The notes beneath the pieces were generated by a model. It was not told the DNA's origin. It saw only the letters and a program-made list of their open reading frames with translations, and searched no databases. A stretch of DNA of 64,000 nt, taken from positions 13,296,401 to 13,360,400 of the forward strand of contig CM067067.1 of NCBI GenBank assembly GCA_033980235.1. The letters run 5' to 3'. Origin of the DNA: Diadema setosum (lineage: Eukaryota > Echinodermata > Echinoidea > Diadematoida > Diadematidae). This document shows, in pieces, positions 23,609 to 36,864 of the stretch. The position numbers and the translations under genes were made by a program. The first letter of the stretch is position 1; every line of letters begins with the position of its first letter.

Positions 23609-24002
23609 TTAAAGGGATGGTACAGTATTGGTGGAGATGAGAATTGGGCTTTTAACTTTTTGAAAGATACCAAGAAGACACTTATGATAATAGTGCAGAG
23701 CATACCATTTTAAGAGGAATTCAAAGTTTATTTGATGAAAATCGGGTTTAGAATGACTGAAACATCCAAAAACAAAGTAAAACAAAGTGATCGTAATAAA
23801 AGTATGGGTCCCACACTTTATTAGAATCGCCCTATTTTGGATATCTCAGCCATTTCAAACCAACGTTCATTAAATAAATGTTGAATTCCTCATGGAATTG
23901 CATGCTCTTTCATATTTCATAAGAGGTTTCTCATTATCTCACCAAAAAATGGTAGAAACCTGAAATTAGGTCTCATCAACCAAAACTGTACGATCCCTTT
24001 AA
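23609..24002. mobile_element. Type 2 palindromic MITE, complete, TTAA-flanked
   Basis: TTAA at both ends, left AGGGATGGTACAGTATTGGT and right ACTGTACGATCCCT. Arms share AAGTTTATTTGATGAAAA / AATAAATG complements and GGATATCTCAGCC. Confidence 0.82.
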
Positions 24003-24091
24003 CCCATTGAAAACTAGTCCCAAATAAACTCGGGTTGGTATCAATGGACAATGCATATTAAAGCAAAATCAGCTCTTCCTTGACGGGTTAA
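23999..24091. mobile_element. 90 bp TTAA-type MITE, copy 2 (inverted)
   Basis: Reads TTAACCCATTGAAAACTAG to CCTTGACGGGTTAA, the reverse orientation of the other copies. It shares its left TTAA with the right end of the preceding type 2 element. Confidence 0.78.
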
Positions 24092-24249
24092 ATTGCAATA
24101 CAAAGAGGAAAAACAGAGACCTTAGGGCAACTTATTACAACTTAGTATCACTGCATGCACGGCATTGTCTACATAGCCATCTCTTGCTACTTGCCAAGTA
24201 CAGTGCGAGATAGCACTACAAGTACACATTGCTTCCACTTGTTTTATAC

Positions 24250-24593
24250 TTTATGTAGCATTTTGTTGAGGGTAATATGTATTCCCCCTTCATCTAAAAG
24301 TGTTAGCCAAAAGTGCTGTACGGTATAACAAAAAAATGGAAATATGTTGGATTCTTATTATATTTTCTTGTGTACAGCTATCCTACTATGACATTACAAA
24401 TTATGATTTTTTTCTTCTTTTTTTTTTTGGGGGGGGGGCAGTGACGGCACATAGATTTACCCAACAATTTGAAAAGTTATAACTTTTGAGCAGGTTGTCA
24501 TATTTTTCTCAAGCTTCACTGATATGTCATACTATTATTTCTACATTTATACAATTCACATATATATTTTTGGGTTCATTCCCCTTCAAGGAG
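24250..24593. mobile_element. Type 1 palindromic MITE, partial
   Basis: Right-arm motifs AAAAGTTATAACTTTTGA, TTTTTCTCAAGCTTCACTGA and a central GGTAATATGTATTCCCCC match the type 1 copies; the left half is missing. A poly-T/poly-G run (24411-24440) interrupts it. Confidence 0.6.
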
Positions 24594-25120
24594 AATGTAG
24601 AGGATTGTGATTCTCTGGGAAATGAGAGCAGTGAAATCAAGAGCAAAAGGTACATGTACAAGTCAGACAAATTCAGTGCATTCAAGGCATAGCCATGATG
24701 ATATGAATTTAACTTAGATGTACTTTTTCTACCAGGTTTTTTACAGGATGAACTTAGTACACATGTCTTCTTAGCAGCCAACAGTGCTCTAAGCTTGAAA
24801 TGAGCATGATGCTAACATCACACCGAGCAAAGATTATTTTAGAAATAAGATATTGTAATAACAGTAGTATATAACATTACAAAAAACCAACCACATACTT
24901 TTTAAAGGAAACTTGATATTCCACCATATCAGCTACACATACATGTGTGTAACTTCTAAGTAAACTGAATGACATGGATCAAGCCATTGTGACAAGTGTG
25001 TGTTATTGAATGTGCCTCAGAAGCTATAAACCATAAACTATAGATCTATAAACTGTAAACTGTGAGTATGGGTAGAGCTTAATCTAATGTATGACTGTGG
25101 CGCTCTTTTGGTATATCCAG

Positions 25121-25227
25121 AGTCTCAGAAGCAGTTTGAGGAGACCCTGAAGACAGTGAGAGAAGATCACGAGGATGAACTGAGCAGAGTGAGGGAACAA
25201 CTTCAGGCCAGGATCGACGAGCTTGAG
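25121..25227 (+). CDS. Exon 5: end of first coiled coil
   Basis: The acceptor is TATATCCAG and the donor a consensus GTAAGT. After the two bases that complete Glu, the frame reads SQKQFEETLKTVREDHEDEL and then SRVREQLQARIDELE, ending in phase 0. Strong helical and coiled-coil character. This is the last exon of the N-terminal coiled coil; the following exons change to Ser/Pro-rich composition. Confidence 0.88.
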
Positions 25228-28200
25228 GTAAGTCCATCCAATGGTATTCCTATCATACGACCACCTCCCGACGGTGGATGCTTCAGGTGTACTACAAGCT
25301 CTGATCATGCCAGATTTAATTGCCTCTGGCACCCAGAAATTTGCTGTTTGACAGATGAAATGTAATGATGCCTGACAGGCTGAGCAGTGGTTGTCTCTAC
25401 GAGAATTGAATATGATATGAGAAATAAGATAGAGATATGGTCCAAATGTGAATACCTATTACATTTTGAGTATTGATTGTTATTAGGAGAGAAGTTGTTT
25501 GCTTTTGATAGGGTGACCTATTTAATGCTCAATGTGGCTTGTAAAGGGAATCTCACTTTTTTTCTTTTAATAGCAGCTTTACAAATGGCTTTGAAACGAC
25601 CAACGTTTCATTCATCACTCATTTTTTTTTTTTGGAAATCAGAACTCAAATTAACTGGTCTATTTTGTTTGAAAATGAGTTTATAAAAAGTTAAAGACTT
25701 TATATAGTCTGCAAGTAGTTCAAGCCCTAGATCCCAACGTGTACAATTAAAGACTCAACGTACTAGATCCCAACACCCACCAGTTGAGTTTCGGCCTCAG
25801 AGTCGGATTCTAGCTGTTCGTAAAGTGTTGTGCGACCAGCCCCATTGTAGCTAACTGTGTAAGGAGCGCCCCGGGCCCGGGTATGCATTCTCATGTTATC
25901 AATGTGATCTTGATATTATCTTTGAGTATTAAACATTGCTCATATTCAAATACAGTGTTTTGCAGACAAAGATACAATTACAGATGTAGCTACCCTTGCC
26001 CTGTTTATGTCTATCAGTGTCTTTCCCATTATATGCATGCGTGGGCATACAATTTACCAATACACACACACACATGCACACACTCACACACTCATTGTGC
26101 ACTCACGCTGAAATATACATACTTCATGTAAAGTTTCTTCATTGATACAAAGTTTTGTGACATCTGATTAGCAGCTTAATTTGCATAGATGCCCTTGAGT
26201 CCTGATAGGAGGGCAAATTAAAAGTTTGTAAATCCCAATGCAGGGTCTGCCTCATAGCATCCATGCTGTCCATCCTCCTCTATATATGTCATATGTCAAT
26301 CTCTTCCCAGCAAACAACTATTTCGCTTCGTTCTTTTAGACTGAGTCTTTTCTTCAGCTTGCTTCAAATATTTCATAACTATGCATCTAATTCTTGAATT
26401 GCTTCTGCTTTTCTGTGGTATCATTTTGCTATAGTTACGGGTATGTTATGAGTCATACCTGTCCTTCAATAGTCCACATTTTTAATTCATCTGTATTCAT
26501 GCAGCATGAATGCAGTTATTTGCATGATGCTTACATTGTTTCTGTTTGAATGATACATTTATTCAATGCCAGATGTGTGAAGTATGTGTTTGTTAAGAAT
26601 CAGGACCTGTAAAATAAAGTGACTTGTCATCATGTTACTGTGATTGACTTGTAGACCCTTATACTAAGAACTATATGACATTATTCCTGGGAATGAAATA
26701 AATATTAAAAAAAAAAGATTTGTGAAAAGGAATCAAATGTTTATTGAATATCTTCATGTCTTCTTATGTGATATTTCAGGATTTTGAAGTATTTTGGAAT
26801 AGTAAGAGAGTTTTTAGTTCCCTGGAGTATATTTTCATGAATGCCAAATACCAGAACTGAGATTAGAATATGTAGATTACTCATATAATGTATGAGAAAC
26901 CACTGAAGTACTGTAAATCCTGTCTGTTTAGATTGTTTTCACAAGGCCCTATACCAAAGAAGGAGGGTAGATTTCTGAAGGATTATCAATGTGGCATGAA
27001 CTTTAAAACTGAACTTATCTGCAAGGAAAAGAATATATTTTTGGCATCAAACCTTCAAATTGTGTGCCTTCAATATAAAGAAAGTTGTAGAAATATACTC
27101 TGCAGCATTATATCACTGTTGCCACATCACATTTCTTATTTTGTGTGTTTGCCCATCTTCCCATGTTTCTCGGTGGATTCCACTGCATTTGCTGTGAATG
27201 TGTATCTTCAGGAAATCTAGCTGCATATCGTTTTGGGGGATAGTGCCCTCAGTGTTACTTGGAGCTGGTAATCAATGCTCCATTGCAGTTTGTAAGGCAC
27301 ACTTCGTCAAAACAAATTTACAATTATCCGGATTCCTAGAAGCAAAACAACAAAGAGGTACACCACAATACAGCTCAATTTCTGTTATTGTAATGTCAGG
27401 GTGGTACATAACTTTGTTCAATCAAGGAGGTTTAAGAGATGGAGTTCCAACTGGCTGTAATTATTCAAACAGCTGCCATTTTTCTATTGCTGCACAAAAG
27501 AATTCCACAGGTGCACTTGTGCCTTTGATGATCAGGGTTCCATGCCGCGGTCTTTTTGAGCAATCTGAAGATTCATTTCAAACTCTTAACATTATAATAT
27601 CGTCTATATTCTGCTTGTTTATTTGTCAAATAGAATGAGTGTTCTCTTAATGATAAAGCATATGAAACAAAAGTAAATCCCGTCCAAGATTATGTGCAAA
27701 AATGTAAACCTGAGTTGTATGTCGTGAAAATATTTGAAACTGTACTCTCACTACAAAGCCGATTTTATCATCTTTCCGATCGCTTCCGACAAATGAAACT
27801 GATGCAATGCCACATGAATCAATTGTCTTCCTATATGTGTGGCAGCTCCAGTTTAGCAAATACGTACATTGTACTTCAAATATATCTGAGTGGCGGCATG
27901 AAACATGGGATCAAAGGGAATGAGAATGTTGCTACTCCATTTCTCAAACCTCCTTGGTTCAATCAAGTGCTGATGTTGCATTGCATTGGGGCTTCTTCAC
28001 GTATAAAGAGTTGCTGAAATGAAATTGAAGTGAGTTGCATCACTATTAAAACAGTCATTTTCTTTTGGCTTCTGTATGGTTAACTTTGTGGGCTTGAAGG
28101 TTGGGGGGGGGGGGGGGAGTGAAAAAAAAAAAGGTGGCTTCAAAACTGTTTGCTAGCCCAATTTCTGCATTTTTTCTCATTATCCCAAAACACTTACCCG

Positions 28201-30825
28201 ACTGTGATTTTCAATTGCCCTGGGCAAGCACCTATTTATCGCCTTGAAGGTACAATGTACATGTGTGAAATGATGCCACAATACATGTAATGATATGAAT
28301 TCTGCTATTATGTGGACTGCAGCCTTAGGTCAAAATTATTTGATCATAGCAAATTCTTAGAAAACTATTGGTGAAGTGATGTGAGGCAAGTGTTATTGCC
28401 CTAATTCATTCCCCCCCCCCCCCCACAATCAGTTAACATTGCCTGCCTGTGTGAACAGTACATACTGATTCTGATGCAAAGGGTGACTTGTATCATGTGT
28501 ACTATACAGAACATGTGTAATTGCTTGATCTTTATTTTTCTTTTCATGACTATTAGTATTCTAGTCACCATGAGGCAGCAAGGGCTTACATAAACTTATG
28601 ATTTAAGCTTCTGAAAATTATGTCAAAAGTTTGAAAGTTTTAAAAGTTTTAAACTACTATACTTGTAAAATTTATGAGTAATACAACACTTACATATATG
28701 TGCAGCTGAAAATCAAATATAACACTACAAGATACACCACATGCAGTAGAAAAGAAAAAAATGTCTGTGAACCTCATAACATCCAGTGAATCAGCATTGG
28801 ATTGGAAGAATTTTAACATTCCATTCTGCATAGTGACTTGAGATGAAGAAGATTTTTTTTTTTATTTTGTTGTACCATATTGGAAAAAAAAAAGAAGAGA
28901 ATTGTACTGTCTGAATTGGAGGGATACAATTGTATATCCTCGTACATACAAAGTAGGTATGTATCTATTTGATTTTCTTTTTTTATTACTTGTCCTTTGG
29001 AACTGATTGTTCTTCAATGTGAGGGGATAATGGGAAATGGCAGGTGTGGATATTACAATGTACCTTTGTTGTTAATGAAGACACAAATACGTAGGTTTAT
29101 AGGCTTTGAATAATAACATGTCTTTGACAATAGGAGATTGAAATGATTTGCTGTGTACCCAGTAGGGAAGTATTGCGATGACTATTGTTATGTGTGTGAT
29201 CTGCAAGCAAGAAATGTATGTCAAAAGTGAACTGCTGTCACCGTGCACAGTGATGAAGAATGAAAAGGGAAAAAAAGAGGGTGCAAGGAACGACCCCCAG
29301 GGCTGTAGGCTGCCAGCCCGGGTTAAGAGGGCAGCTGTGCAGAGACTGTTAGCGTGTCACCGCCATGGCAACGGAGCATAGGGGTGGCCAATCGTAGGGG
29401 TTTGTTCCCCAAGACCGAGAGGGGATGGATGAGTTTCTTTTACAATCCTCACGGAGACTGGGTCTTTCCATCGGAGAAGTATTTTATCCAATTACAGTAG
29501 ATGATGGATGTTTGTAATCACACCTGTGCAGCAGAATCAGAACCTTTTTCTCTGCTTCTACTTGAAGTCTCTTCACAATGTGATTTGCATGAGTAAAAGG
29601 ATCCTTTGATACTTCAATGCATGTTACTTTTATAACATGTCACCCATCACTGGAAGCTGTTCCACTGTTATTGTCTCCAATGGGCTCCCACATATGAACT
29701 TTGGCTCCTACCGATGACATGCCCTATTGGCTCTTGGTGCGGTAGATTATGATCAATATTTCATGGTTTGCTGCCGACTCCATATGATTGAGCTCAAGCC
29801 CGGCCCTTTGTGGATTAGAACAAAGGGAACCCTTTCAGGATCCTGTGTTCCCATTGGCAATGTTCCATTGATGTCTCCAGTTAAAACTTTGGATGGAGTC
29901 TTCACAAGCATAAAATGGTCGTCTTCATTGTATGGTTGTCTTAGACGTGTGGAATGGATTTGTCATTCTTTGCTCTCATTGATAAGCTGCATACTTAGGG
30001 TATATTTGCGAGTTGAAAGAACTTTTAAATATATGGAATGGATTTCACTGCGGTATCTGAGCTGTTCCCTTCATGGATTTGATCAGTCACTACATATCAT
30101 GTATGTTTAACAACTGACAGGTCCAGTGAGTTGCGTGATTGGTTGAAACCAGATGTATTGCAGACTGGTTTGTCAGTATGTTCCTGTGTGATTACTCCGA
30201 GGGGTCAATCAGCGCAAGTGGAGAAGGACTAAAACACCAATTGGGCTTATATTGTGATATCACATGAAGTTGGTGCTATTATGACATCATCATAGCAGAT
30301 TCTGTGGCTGCTCCAGAGTTTGTACAGTGCATACTTTGCAGACCAAATAACCCCACTTTGCTTTCTAGGGGTACATACCCTTCAAACGACAATGTCTGTC
30401 GCAGTAGAACTCCAGGAATTATTATTTTCCATCTCAAAGTCCCAGGTTTGTATTATGACTAATAACATCTGTATTACATTTTTTTTTTTTTTTTAGAAAG
30501 GAAGTGGAGATACATTTTGTGCATACATTGTACATGTCTGTAAGATTATTCTGGACTTATTTACAATATTTGTCATGCAAAATTGATCCACAAGTTTGAT
30601 GTCTGTATGATTTGATGTTTTGATGATAGTACAATGATGATAATAATCATAATGATAAAAATAATTATAATACTGAAATATATTCATTACATGCTGCTCA
30701 CAATAAGTATCAAAGCATAAAAAAAGTTCACAGTGCACAACAGTGACAAATACAATGCATAGAACTACAGAACTTCGCTTTAATAGCATTACAGATTGTA
30801 GCATTAACAGAGCTTTTTTTTTTTT

Positions 30826-32175
30826 AGCTCACCTGAGCCAAAGGCTCAAGTGAGCTATTGCGATTGCCCTTCGTCCGGCGTCCGTCGTCCGGCGTCCGGC
30901 GTCCGGCGTCTGTCGTCCGTCAACTTTTTACATTTTCATCTTCTTCTTGAAAACCCCAAGACCAATTTTCATCAAACTTGGCAGGTAGCATCCCTAGGGG
31001 GTTAGGAACTCAATTTGTTAAAATGGGCACCATGCCCCACCCAGGGGGCCCCCAGGGGGCCCAAACCCCCCAAAATTAAGGAATCTGTAAAAATCTTCTT
31101 CTCTAGAACCAGAAGTGATAGAGCTAAGTTAATACTATGAGTTAGTACATTGATGACTGTAGTTTCAAGTTTGTTCATGGCAGAATCAGGGGTGCCCCCC
31201 TTGGGACCCAGGGGAGGGGGGTGGGGAGGGGTCCTAATGGGGCCTAAATTGTACATTTTCATCTTTTTCTTGAGAACTCCATGACCCATTTTCACCAAAC
31301 TTGGCAGGTAGCATCCCTAGGGGGTTAGGATCTCATTTTGTTAAAATGGGCACCATGCCCCACCCAGGGGGCCCCCAGGGGCCCAAACCCCCCAAAATGA
31401 AGGAATCTTTAAAAATCTTCTCTAAGATAAGCTAAGATAATACTATGAGTGAGTACATTAATGACTGTAGTTTCAAGTTTGTTCATGGCAGATCCAGGGG
31501 TGCCTCTCTTGGGGGCGGGGGGGGGGGGGGGGGGGTTCGGAAGGTCCAAATGGGGGCCTGAATTGTACATTCTCATCTTCTTCCTGAAAACCTCATGATG
31601 GATTTTCGTCAAACTTGGCAGGTAGCATCCCTAGGGAGTCAGGATCTCAATTTATCAAAGTGGGCCCCAGGGGGCCCAACCCCCCCCCCAAAAAAAAAAA
31701 AAAATGAAGGAATCTTTAAAAATCTTCTCTAAGATAAGCTAAGATAATACTATGAGTGAGTACATTAATGACTGTAGTTTCAAGTTTGTTCATGGCAGAT
31801 CCAGGGGTGCCCCTCTTGGGGGCAGGGGGGGGGGGGGGGGTTGGGAAGGTCCAAATGGGGGCCTGAATTGTACATTTTCATCTTCTTCCTGAAAACCTCA
31901 TGATGGATTTTCGTCAAACTTGGCAGGTAGCATCCCTAGGGGGTCAGGATCTCAATTTATCAAAGTGGGCACCATGCCCCACCCAGTGGGCCCCAGGGGG
32001 CCCCAATCCCCCCAAATTAAGGAATCTTTAAAAATTTTGGCCCTTATTGTACTTTTTTATGTTCTACTTGAGAATGCCTGGTCAAATTTTAGTAAAGCTG
32101 TGAATAATTTAGATTAGTGACTGCGTGAAAGGTGAACTTGCGATACTCAGGTGAGCGCTAGACCCGCGGGTCTCT
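30826..32175 (+). mobile_element. AGCTCACCTGAG-family hairpin-headed element, copy 1
   Basis: The 5' hairpin is AGCTCAC, then GAGCC-AAA-GGCTC, then GTGAGCT, followed by ATTGCGAT and a GTCCGGC/GTCCGTC array (30868-30920). Modules of about 250 bp repeat in tandem, each with TCAAACTTGGCAGGTAGCAT and GGGCACCATGCCCCACCC. The 3' end has CTTGCGATACTCAGGTGAGC (inverted copy of the 5' arm), the palindrome GACCCGCGGGTC and tail TCTT. It has one more module than copy 2. Confidence 0.85.
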
Positions 32176-33276
32176 TTTTTTTTTATAGTACCCCTATGGA
32201 ATAAATATGTTTGAAGTTGATCCAATTTGTATGTGAAGTAATTGTGTAATAGGATTTTGTAATTGACTGAAGTAGCGCATTCTGTGCTATACAATTGTTG
32301 GTGCATTGGTATATGCAACTTTTGTCGGATGCTTATTAGCAAAGGTAAAAATTGAAGTTGCATCCTCAAAGGGACATCATCTCTGGATAATGTGGAACTA
32401 CATCATGTAGTCATGAATTGGTCACTACACTAGTTTTATATTATCATCTTTATTACTTCATAGGTAAATTTTTGTCTCATTTTTCATGTCAAACAATGAG
32501 TATACAAGTGTAGTGCGTAAGTGTACAATATATACAAAGCTGTGAATATATAGATGTATGTTTACCATGATCTGCACTCAGAACATATCTCACTTTTATA
32601 CAGTTATGGATACCTCCCGGCAGACATTTTTAGTCTTTGCTAGATTTAATCAGAAATTTCAGCTTCAAATAAATGTCTCCTCACAGTTTTCAAGGAATCA
32701 ACAAGAGCATGGTTGCCAAGTAGAGTTTATTGTGTTTACCACCGTAACTATATCAACAGTCATTTCATAACACACTGCTGTCAAAACAGCACTTGAGAGA
32801 GACCTTGCATGTTCACAAGTGCAAACACTGGAGACATTAAAAAAGAGGAAAACATTATTTTGATCTTTGTTTTATTATGACTGAAATTCATGTTTACAGA
32901 AGGGCAGAGAACGGCTCATTCAATCATTAAAAAAAAATGCACAGTTTAACTACATGTACACCTTTGTCTAACACTATATTTGTAGAACTACACATTTATG
33001 CTGTGTAGCCAATAAACTTGATGGAGGTTCCTTTGCATAGAAAATGTATTCATAGTTATTACACTGTGAATCAGATAGTGCAAAGGATAATACAAGTCAA
33101 AACAGTAAAAGTGCATAGTTATTATGACAAGTACAACCCTGTACAGCCCAGTTTTCTGTGTCACAATCTATTTTTTTTTTCTCATTTGTGCTTTCTCTCT
33201 GTGTTATGATTTGTGTTATTTTAGTTATACTGAATCACATGTGTTTTGTGTTTGCCCATGTACACATGTCTGAAAT

Positions 33277-33385
33277 ACCAAACAAATAAATAAATAAATA
33301 AATAAGTAAATAAATGAATAAATAAATAAATAAATAAATTAATTAATTGATTAACTAATTAATAACAATGATGATGATGATGATG

Positions 33386-33416
<31 letters not shown>

Positions 33417-33472
33417 TAATAATAATAATGATAATAATGATAATGCTAATAATAATAATAATAATAATAATA

Positions 33473-33510
<38 letters not shown>

Positions 33511-33560
33511 AATAATGATGATAATAATAATGATTTAGATAATGACAATAATGATTAATA
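33277..33560. repeat. AAAT then GAT/AAT compound microsatellite
   Basis: Tetranucleotide AAAT repeats (33277-33345) pass into interrupted GAT and AAT trinucleotides to 33560. The long antisense Ser/Leu run is an artefact of this. Confidence 0.95.
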
Positions 33561-33768
33561 GTTGTTGATCCAGAGAGAGTGTGCTGGAGACTTTTCAGCT
33601 ATAGTGAAATACATGATTATTCATGTTTCACTATTACTAGCAATTTATTTGGTGTAAAAGAACTTTCTGGGAAAGGCTGGTAGCAGGTGTAAACATTGTT
33701 ATAGAAAATCGACGTACACAAATTGTGAAACTTCTCTGGCTGATTTTTTTTAGCGTACATGAGATCCT

Positions 33769-33863
33769 TTAACCTGTTGAGGACGGGCTAATTTTCCTAC
33801 AACATGCATTGCCCATAGATACTTGTTTTTGTATATACTTGGGACTCATCCTCAACGGGTTAA
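33769..33863. mobile_element. 90 bp TTAA-type MITE, copy 3
   Basis: TTAACCTGTTGAGGACGGGC to CTCAACGGGTTAA, with CTACAACATGCATTGCCCAT inside; TTAA on both sides. Confidence 0.82.
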
Positions 33864-34035
33864 TTTACCCCCACTCAGAAAGCACCACTCTTCATATCCC
33901 CTTTAGATTTGTTTTCTTAAGACTTAATCTTTGGTTGTAAACTTTAAATATATGTACTACCCCCCCCCCAAAAAAAAAAAAAATTGTATTGTCATAACCT
34001 TCCACACCCTATGTTTATTATTTATTTTATTTTTT

Positions 34036-35344
34036 TTATGCCTCCGCCACGAAGTGGTGCCGGAGGCATTATGTTTTCGGGTTGTCCGTCCGTCCGTCCG
34101 TCCGTCCTTCCGTCCGTCCGTAATGAATTTTGTGGACAAGGTAACTATCAAAACCTGTTGAGGTATCCTAGTGAAACTTGGCATGTATGTGTATTAGGGG
34201 GTGAAGTTGTGCCTATCAACTGTTGGGTGCACATGCTCAAGGTCAAAGGTCAAAAGGTCAAGTTCAAATACATAAAATTTCACTATTTCCACCATATCTA
34301 TTGAATGCAAGAAGATATTTTCTTGAAACTTAGTGTATACATGTATTACCCAATTAAGACTCTCTGGTGAAAGTTTGGGTCATGAGGTCAAAGGTCAAAG
34401 GTCAAAAGGTCAGGGTCAAATACATAAAATTTCGCTATTTCCACCATATCTATTGAATGCCTGAGGATATTTTCTTGAAACTTAGTGTATACATGTATTA
34501 CCCAATTAAGATTCTCTGGTGAAAGTTTGGGTCATGAGGTCAAAGGTCAAAGGTCAAAAGGTTAAGTAAAAATATTAAAACTTCTTTTTTTTTTTCTCCA
34601 TACCTTGGAAAATTGTTCAAGGTATCTTCATGGAACATAGTATATACACACATGTACATATACTGACTGGAAGTGATTATCTAGAGAATGTAGGGTTCAT
34701 GGGGTCAAAGGTCAGGGGTCAAAGGTCAAGTGCAACACTTCAAAATTTTACTATTTCCCTCCTATCATGCAATGCCAGCAGGGTTATTTTTTTTTACACT
34801 TGGTGTATGCATACATGTGTAACCTAATAGAAATTCTCTGGAAAGTTTTTTTTTCTTCTTTTTTTGCCTCAAAGGTCAAAGATCAAGTGAAAGTGCTGAA
34901 CTAACTTTTTCCTCCATATCTCGGAAGTGGCTCAAGTTATCTTGAAACTTAGTACATATTATGCATGTTCTACCTGAAAGTGATTATCTTATGAATTTTA
35001 GGGTCAAGGGCCAGATGAAAATGGTAACAATTTACTATTCAATTCAGAAATTGCACTTTTTCTCCACACCTGTACCTTGAAAATTACTCAATGCCTAAAT
35101 GTATGAATGGATCAAAGTCGAGTTAAAGTCCTTAAATCCCTAGATACATGCTCTCCTATTCATCCAATTAAACCTAGGTCAAGGAAGGTGAACATTCAAC
35201 ACATTTGTGACAAACTTGTCATTTCAATATTTTGCCAATTTTGTGAAAATGTAATCACACATTGTCCACATGTACTATCTAGACCTATTGGGAAAATCAT
35301 GCATTATGACGGAGGCATACCAGTCACCAAAGCGACATTTCTAG
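34036..35344 (+). mobile_element. CCTCCGCC-family element, full length (copy B)
   Basis: The 5' hairpin ATGCCTCCG, CCAC-GAA-GTGG, CGGAGGCAT is followed by a GTCC-GTCC array (34082-34122). Then modules with GAAACTTGGCATGTATGTG or close variants and AGGTCAAAGGTCA strings. The 3' end has TTATGACGGAGGCATACCAG, a terminal hairpin GTCAC-CAAA-GCGAC with one mismatch and ATTTCTAG. Confidence 0.87.
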
Positions 35345-36248
35345 TTTCATTTTACTGCTACTATCGATAGAGCGTATGATTGTGTTGCCTTTGCAGTCAA
35401 ATTTTCTTTGCAGAAAACCCATAAATATTATGGACAAAATAGATATTTGCCCACTGTAAAATATGTACCACTTGTTTTGCAATATATTGCTGGGCATCTT
35501 ACTCCAATGAAACCTATGCATATATTATGATAGCACATTCACACACACTGAAAAAACCCCCAAACAAACATTGAACAAAAATGTCCTACCAGTATCCTAT
35601 TTCTCAGAGACCCATTGCTCTAATAGAACATTTTTTTTTCATCAGGTATATCATTAATTTGTTTGAAGAAGATATACTTTGGCTTTGATAATCATTGCAA
35701 GATAAGGATCTATAAGTGTACTTTAGGCCCAATTGCTCCTCGTGGGTGCTTGTACCACAGAGCTTATGAGTGTTGTCATGAGGTCGTTTCTGTTTTAATA
35801 CCAGTATTAAATCACTTTACAGATTTCTTATCTGCATTATTGTAGACAGGTAAAACATGCTCATATTAGAAAACACAACAGCAAAAAGAAAAGAAAACAA
35901 CAGCAACAAAGTATTGGATGTGTGTAAGAATATTTTTTGTCTGTCTTTATGCCTTTATTTTGTTTCTTTTTTTCATTTTATTTTACTGCTTTTTGGTGAC
36001 TTTCGACACAATTTTGCTTTCTTGTTGTGCATGCAGTTTTACATACAGTCTCTACATTGATATAGATTTTATATGGTGACAAAAGCAATGTATTTAACAG
36101 TATATTTGCTATTATTGGTTTCCTCTGAAATGACCCTATCAACTGCAAACAATCAAAATTTAGATAGAGAAAATGTGTTGCAAGATAGAGAAAGCATTTC
36201 GCTCTTCTGAATTCCATTTTACACCATTTGAGAAATTGAGTTTGATAG

Positions 36249-36288
36249 TTTTGTTTGTTTGTTTGTTTGTTTGTTTGTTTGTTTGTTT
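36249..36288. repeat. GTTT microsatellite
   Basis: About ten GTTT units; similar shorter runs at 40694-40716 and 63365-63386. Confidence 0.92.
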
Positions 36289-36774
36289 CATTTCAATACT
36301 GTTTAAAAAAGCCCACTATCAGCCTCAGGGCTGTTTTTCAGTGAGTCTGTATATATCAATACGTACATGGTATAAAACCATGTATATATATCAGTATACA
36401 TGGTATAATATATCAATATACATGGTATAGTACTGATCACGTTCTAGTCCTGCAAAGATGAAAATGCTATGTTCAGGAAATTTTTCATGCAGGATTTTGG
36501 TCCTAGAGTTTGGTAAGTTTTCAGGGCAATTTGTGGTTTTGATCATGAGATACACTCTTGCTCTCATGTAAAAGAATCACTTTAATTTGTTTTTGTGTTG
36601 TTTTTAACAGAAAGACAATTGTAATCTCAAAGTCTCTGCATCATAAGTCTGTAAAGTCACTCTGAAAGCATCAATTCATTCCTTGGAAATCAGTGTTGTC
36701 TTTTCGTATGTTTTTGTTTTGACTTTCTTTTTTCGTCTTTCTTTCTTTCTTTCTTTCTTTCTTTTTTTTAACAG

Positions 36775-36864
36775 GAGGAAGCCTTGAACCAGCCAAAAAC
36801 CTGGGCCTCGGACTCAGAGGACGAGCGAGATTTATCAAAGAGTGTCAGCAGAAAATCTTCTGGG
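36775..36864 (+). CDS. Exon 6: acidic Ser-rich linker
   Basis: Thirty codons, phase 0 to 0. It contains PKTWASDSEDERDLSKSVS and ends RKSSG. The donor is GTGAGT. The polypyrimidine tract of the acceptor is a CTTT microsatellite (about 36731-36768) followed by TTTTTAACAG. SDSEDE resembles a CK2-type acidic serine site (inference). The composition switches here from coiled coil to probable disorder. A 90 bp TTAA MITE starts ten bases into the following intron. Confidence 0.82.

Larger units (their letters stand above)
15641..25120 (+). other. Intron 4 (9.5 kb)
   Basis: Contains the inverted arms, MITEs, tandem array, foldback element and nested elements listed separately. Nothing recognised in 15641-16850, 18660-19675 (apart from a CpG-richer part near 19080-19400), 20501-20948 or 24600-25120. 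Confidence 0.6.
25228..36774 (+). other. Intron 5 (11.5 kb)
   Basis: Contains an AGCTCACCTGAG element, microsatellites, a 90 bp MITE and a full CCTCCGCC element. In 25228-30825 only a CA-rich microsatellite (about 26063-26095), G/C runs (28103-28117, 28411-28424) and AT-rich DNA. Open frames at 26888-28017 and 29727-30110 show no recognisable protein. Nothing in 32176-33280 or 35345-36240. Confidence 0.6.

Noticed and set aside
27198..27638. Plus-strand 146-codon frame in intron 5
   Set aside because: No splice sites in phase with the gene, AT-rich, no recognisable domain.
29727..30110. Plus-strand 127-codon frame
   Set aside because: Composition like surrounding intron and no family resemblance.
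33351..33548. Antisense Ser/Leu-rich open frame
   Set aside because: Translation of a GAT/AAT microsatellite.
34082..34122. GTCC tandem array as a CRISPR-like repeat
   Set aside because: Simple repeat within a mobile element, no spacers, eukaryotic context.
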